Source of the DNA: Dehalococcoidia bacterium
Lineage (GTDB): Bacteria; Chloroflexota; Dehalococcoidia; SM23-28-2; RBG-16-64-32
NCBI GenBank assembly: GCA_030690405.1
Contig: JAUYGU010000060.1
Span: 1 to 7,249 of the forward strand
Direction: 5' to 3'
DNA length: 7,249 nucleotides
This document shows, piece after piece, positions 5,133 through 7,249 of this stretch; the first letter of the stretch is position 1, and every line of letters starts with the position of its first letter. The notes below the pieces were generated by a model. The model searched no databases. It was not told where the DNA came from and saw nothing but the letters and a program-made list of their open reading frames with translations. The position numbers were made by a program, and so were the translations under genes.

Positions 5133-5324
5133 TCGTACAAGAACTCGAAGGCGGTATAGCGGTATGGGCGGGCTCATGACTCTCCATCTCAGGCGCTGTC
5201 CACGGCGCTCTATTGCTATAGCTTTGGATTGGCCCCGACGCAGCGTGATGGACGTGAGCAAGTGCTGAAGGCGGCTACATCAGTAGCGACCGGTGAACGG
5301 GGAGAGAGCCCCTGGGCGGGCCGC

Positions 5325-6215
5325 ATGCGTTCCGTCCTGGACGTCCGCTACCTTGCGCTATTGAGCTCGCTTGCGACCTACGCCTTGATCGTGCTGGGCG
5401 GCACGGTGCGGGCGACCAACTCAGGGCTGGCCTGTCCCGACTGGCCACGCTGCCACGGCCAGCTCATCCCGCCGCTGGAGACGAACATCCTCATTGAGTA
5501 CTCGCACCGGCTGGCCGCGGCCAGCGTCGGCCTGCTCATTGTCGGCACGGCTATCGCTGCCTGGCTCTGGTATCGCGACAACCGCTTCGTACTCGCCGGC
5601 GCCGGCGCCGCCGTGGCGCTGCTCATCGCGCAGGTGCTGGTCGGGGCCGTTACGGTGAACATGGAGCTGCCGGACACCGTCGTCGCGCTTCACCTCTCGA
5701 TCGCCCTCATGCTCCTGGCGGTCCTCATCGCCACCGCGGTCGGCGCCGTCTGGGGGCAGCGCCCCACGCCGTCCGCTGCCGCCGGCGGAGCCGGGGCGCG
5801 GAGCGAAATCGCCGGCTCCGCGTTCGTGGCCGCTCTCGCCACCTTCGCGCTGATCCTGGTCGGCTCCTACGTCGCCAATAGCGGCGCCGGTCTGGTTTAC
5901 TCGGACTGGCCGCTGTTCAACGGCAAGCTGATCTCCTCCGGCGGCCGCCTGGCCGACCTCCACTACGCGCACCGCCTGCTGGCGGTGCGGATATGGCGGC
6001 GGGAGCGGCGGCCTGTCCTCGTGGCGGCCGTGGCGTTGGCCCTCGTGGCCTACGTCGCCGAGGTGCTGGTCGGCGCCGTCAACGTTTGGCTTGAGTTGCC
6101 CACGTCGGCGCGGATTATCCACCTGGCGCTGGCGTCGGCCGTCTGGGCGGCGCTCGTGTTCACCCTCGCCTGGAACTACGCCGAGGCGGGAAGCGCGCTT
6201 CCGGAGGCGGCGTAG
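5325..6215 (+). CDS. ctaA: Heme A synthase (COX15/CtaA family)
   Basis: An integral membrane enzyme that oxidises the C8 methyl of heme O to the formyl group of heme A for aa3-type oxidases. The 296 residues form two homologous halves. The first has TM1 (9-30), a loop with the cysteine pair 'CPDWPRC' (C37, C43), TM2 with H61 in 'EYSHRL', TM3 (86-110) and TM4 with H123. The second has TM5 (163-185), 'SDWPLFNG' without cysteines, H216 in 'HYAHRL', TM7 (228-252) and TM8 with H266. All four heme-ligand histidines are present. About 15 residues after 'HRLLA' (near base 5985) seem missing compared with the first half, so TM6 is not a full membrane span. ATG 5325 is preferred because family similarity begins there, although no good ribosome-binding site is seen; GTG 5262 and TTG 5229 are alternatives. 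It directly abuts ctaB. Confidence 0.9.
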   Translation: MRSVLDVRYLALLSSLATYALIVLGGTVRATNSGLACPDWPRCHGQLIPPLETNILIEYSHRLAAASVGLLIVGTAIAAWLWYRDNRFVLAGAGAAVALLIAQVLVGAVTVNMELPDTVVALHLSIALMLLAVLIATAVGAVWGQRPTPSAAAGGAGARSEIAGSAFVAALATFALILVGSYVANSGAGLVYSDWPLFNGKLISSGGRLADLHYAHRLLAVRIWRRERRPVLVAAVALALVAYVAEVLVGAVNVWLELPTSARIIHLALASAVWAALVFTLAWNYAEAGSALPEAA

Positions 6216-7118
6216 GTGCTGGGAACGATCGCGGCGCAGCGGGCGCGGGGTCTGCGGGAGGCGGCGTGGGCGTACTTCAGCCTCACCAAGCCGCGCATCA
6301 TCCTCCTGCTCCTGATCACCACGATACCGGCGATGGTGCTTGCCAAGGGCGGCTGGCCCTCGGTCTGGCTGATGCTGGTCACGGTGGCCGGCGGCGCCAT
6401 TGTCGCCGGCGGCGCCAACGCCATGAACTGCTATTTCGATCGTGACATCGATGGCCTGATGCTGCGGACGCGCGGCCGGCCTCTGCCGGCGGGGCAGATC
6501 GAGCCGGAGAGAGCGGCGGTGTTCGGGATCATCCTTGCCGCCCTCGGCTTCCTGATGCTGGACGCGTTCGTCAACCTTCTGGCCGCCTGCCTGACCCTGG
6601 GCGCGTTCGCCTTCTACGTCGTCGTCTACACGCTGCTCCTCAAGCGGACGACGCCCCTGAACATTGTGATCGGCGGAGCCGCCGGGGCGATGCCGCCCGT
6701 TGTCGGCTGGGCGGCGGTGACTGGCACCGTGGAAGCGCCGGCGCTTGTCCTGTTCGCGATCGTCATGTTGTGGACGCCGCCCCACTTCTGGGCCCTGGCG
6801 CTCAACTACAACAGCGATTACCAGCGGGCGGGCGTCCCGATGCTGCCGGTCGTCCTCGGCCCCGAGGAGACCAGGCGCCAGATCCTGCTCCACACCATCG
6901 CTCTAGTGGCCGTCACCCTGATCCTGCCGGCTTCGGGCGCTACGGGCGTCATCTACCTGACGGCGGCCCTCGTCCTCGGCGCGCTCTTCCTCGTCTACGT
7001 ACTGCGGCTCTGGAGCGGGTCGCCCGGTAAGGCTGCGTCGGCGCTGTTCCGCTACTCCATCGTCTACCTGGCGCTGCTGTTCGTCGCCGTCGCCGTGGAC
7101 GGACTGGCGGGGATCTGA
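6216..7118 (+). CDS. ctaB: Protoheme IX farnesyltransferase (heme O synthase)
   Basis: A UbiA-superfamily membrane prenyltransferase that adds the farnesyl chain of farnesyl diphosphate to heme B, making heme O, the substrate of CtaA. The 300 residues match the usual family length. The first Asp-rich motif is 'NAMNCYFDRDIDGLMLRTRGRP' split over residues 68-89, with N71, D75 and D79 in the NxxxDxxxD pattern that binds Mg-diphosphate. 'LKRTTPLNIVIGG' (142-154), 'WTPPHFWALAL' (186-196) and 'YNSDYQRAGVPMLP' (198-211, D201) are further family signatures. Hydrophobic stretches repeat along the whole chain, as expected for about nine membrane helices. The GTG start immediately follows the ctaA stop, with GGAGG at 6203-6207 eight bases upstream, so the two genes form one coupled operon. 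Confidence 0.96.
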   Translation: MLGTIAAQRARGLREAAWAYFSLTKPRIILLLLITTIPAMVLAKGGWPSVWLMLVTVAGGAIVAGGANAMNCYFDRDIDGLMLRTRGRPLPAGQIEPERAAVFGIILAALGFLMLDAFVNLLAACLTLGAFAFYVVVYTLLLKRTTPLNIVIGGAAGAMPPVVGWAAVTGTVEAPALVLFAIVMLWTPPHFWALALNYNSDYQRAGVPMLPVVLGPEETRRQILLHTIALVAVTLILPASGATGVIYLTAALVLGALFLVYVLRLWSGSPGKAASALFRYSIVYLALLFVAVAVDGLAGI

Positions 7119-7140
7119 GTGAATCCCCCGCCGCTTCGCG

Positions 7141-7169
7141 TTGACTTGGGCTCACGCCGGGCACATCAT
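7141..7169 (+). promoter_or_regulatory. Candidate promoter for a gene beyond the window
   Basis: TTGACT (7141-7146, five of six) and CATCAT (7164-7169, four of six) are 17 bases apart, 23 bp after the ctaB stop. Near the window end GAGGAG (7227-7232) could be a ribosome-binding site for a GTG at 7237 or a later start, and ATG 7225 also opens a frame. Too little sequence remains to name the next gene. Confidence 0.3.
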
Positions 7170-7185
7170 ATCCAGTGTGATCTCC

Positions 7186-7201
7186 GCCGGGCGGGCCCGG
7201 C
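7186..7201 (+). terminator. GC-rich hairpin downstream of ctaB
   Basis: GCCGGG (7186-7191) and CCCGGC (7196-7201) pair around a CGGG loop. It lies 67 bp past the ctaB stop and may end or attenuate the ctaAB transcript. The bases that follow are C-rich, not T-rich, so a classical intrinsic terminator is not shown. If the promoter at 7141-7169 is real, this would sit in the next gene's leader. Confidence 0.3.
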
Positions 7202-7249
7202 TCCGCCCTCGTCCAGTTGAAGCGATGAGGAGACGTGTGGGAGCGCAAG

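Larger units (their letters stand above)
4993..5324. other. 332-bp divergent intergenic region between the lipoprotein gene and ctaA
   Basis: It contains the lipoprotein leader with nested inverted repeats (5003-5057), a 17-bp tandem repeat (5077-5116), a candidate ctaA promoter (5105-5132), a tandem 8-mer GCGGTATA/GCGGTATG (5151-5166) and the palindrome GCTATAGC (5215-5222). A weak minus-strand promoter for the lipoprotein gene could be TTGCGC (complement of 5060-5065) with GATACT (complement of 5036-5041), 18 bases apart. The ctaA frame is open back to a TTG at 5229, but that stretch (5229-5324) lacks a ribosome-binding site and family-like sequence. Confidence 0.6.

Noticed and set aside
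5421..6893. 490-residue minus-strand open frame antisense to ctaA and ctaB
   Set aside because: Low-complexity Arg/Gly/His/Gln/Asp-rich translation with no domain; it is the antisense shadow of two well-supported membrane genes.
7119..7220. Small 33-codon frame beginning with GTG right after the ctaB stop
   Set aside because: No ribosome-binding site, and a Pro/Arg-rich translation with no sign of a real product.

Overview
The window is GC-rich bacterial chromosome with no sign of phage, IS elements, CRISPR arrays, or rRNA/tRNA genes. The best guess at the host is an aerobic, high-GC member of the Chloroflexota, probably near Dehalococcoidia. This is an inference from gene style: an ECF sigma factor overlapping a one-TM protein with a 'cL..yP....LepLLraA' cytoplasmic head, and a GreA-type factor carrying an extra N-terminal recombinase-like helical domain. 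I recall both arrangements from that phylum, but I could not search.

Layout. (1) Positions 118-1561, + strand: an ECF sigma factor gene overlaps by 20 bp a membrane-anchored partner, probably the anti-sigma factor. (2) Positions 1624-2409, + strand: a GreA-like transcript-cleavage factor with an N-terminal SAM-like domain, behind a near-consensus promoter that predicts an almost leaderless mRNA. (3) Positions 2406-3551, - strand: citrate synthase, whose stop codon shares a CTAG tetranucleotide with the stop of the GreA-like gene. (4) Positions 3552-3912: non-coding; holds the citrate synthase promoter and leader hairpin, then about 200 bp rich in inverted repeats. (5) Positions 3913-4992, - strand: a two-gene operon of a cupredoxin-like lipoprotein (TTG start) followed by an uncharacterised protein with a PD-(D/E)XK-like motif. 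(6) Positions 4993-5324: divergent control region with a 17-bp tandem repeat carrying two TTGACA boxes. (7) Positions 5325-7118, + strand: ctaA and ctaB, abutting, for heme A synthesis. (8) Positions 7119-7249: a hairpin and signals for a gene that begins at or beyond the window edge.

How the genes fit together. CtaB farnesylates heme B to heme O and CtaA oxidises heme O to heme A, the cofactor of aa3-type cytochrome oxidase, so the host probably respires oxygen. The divergent cupredoxin-like lipoprotein could belong to the same extracytoplasmic electron-transfer or copper context, but it lacks a Met at the usual axial position. Citrate synthase feeds the TCA cycle. The sigma/anti-sigma pair and the Gre factor are transcription-level regulators.

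Points most worth a second look: the apparent loss of transmembrane helix 6 in CtaA; the recombinase-domain/GreA fusion and its leaderless-type promoter; the missing axial Met in the cupredoxin; and the structured, unexplained 3700-3912 segment with mutually exclusive pairings. I found no clear multi-gene system that I would call wholly new.
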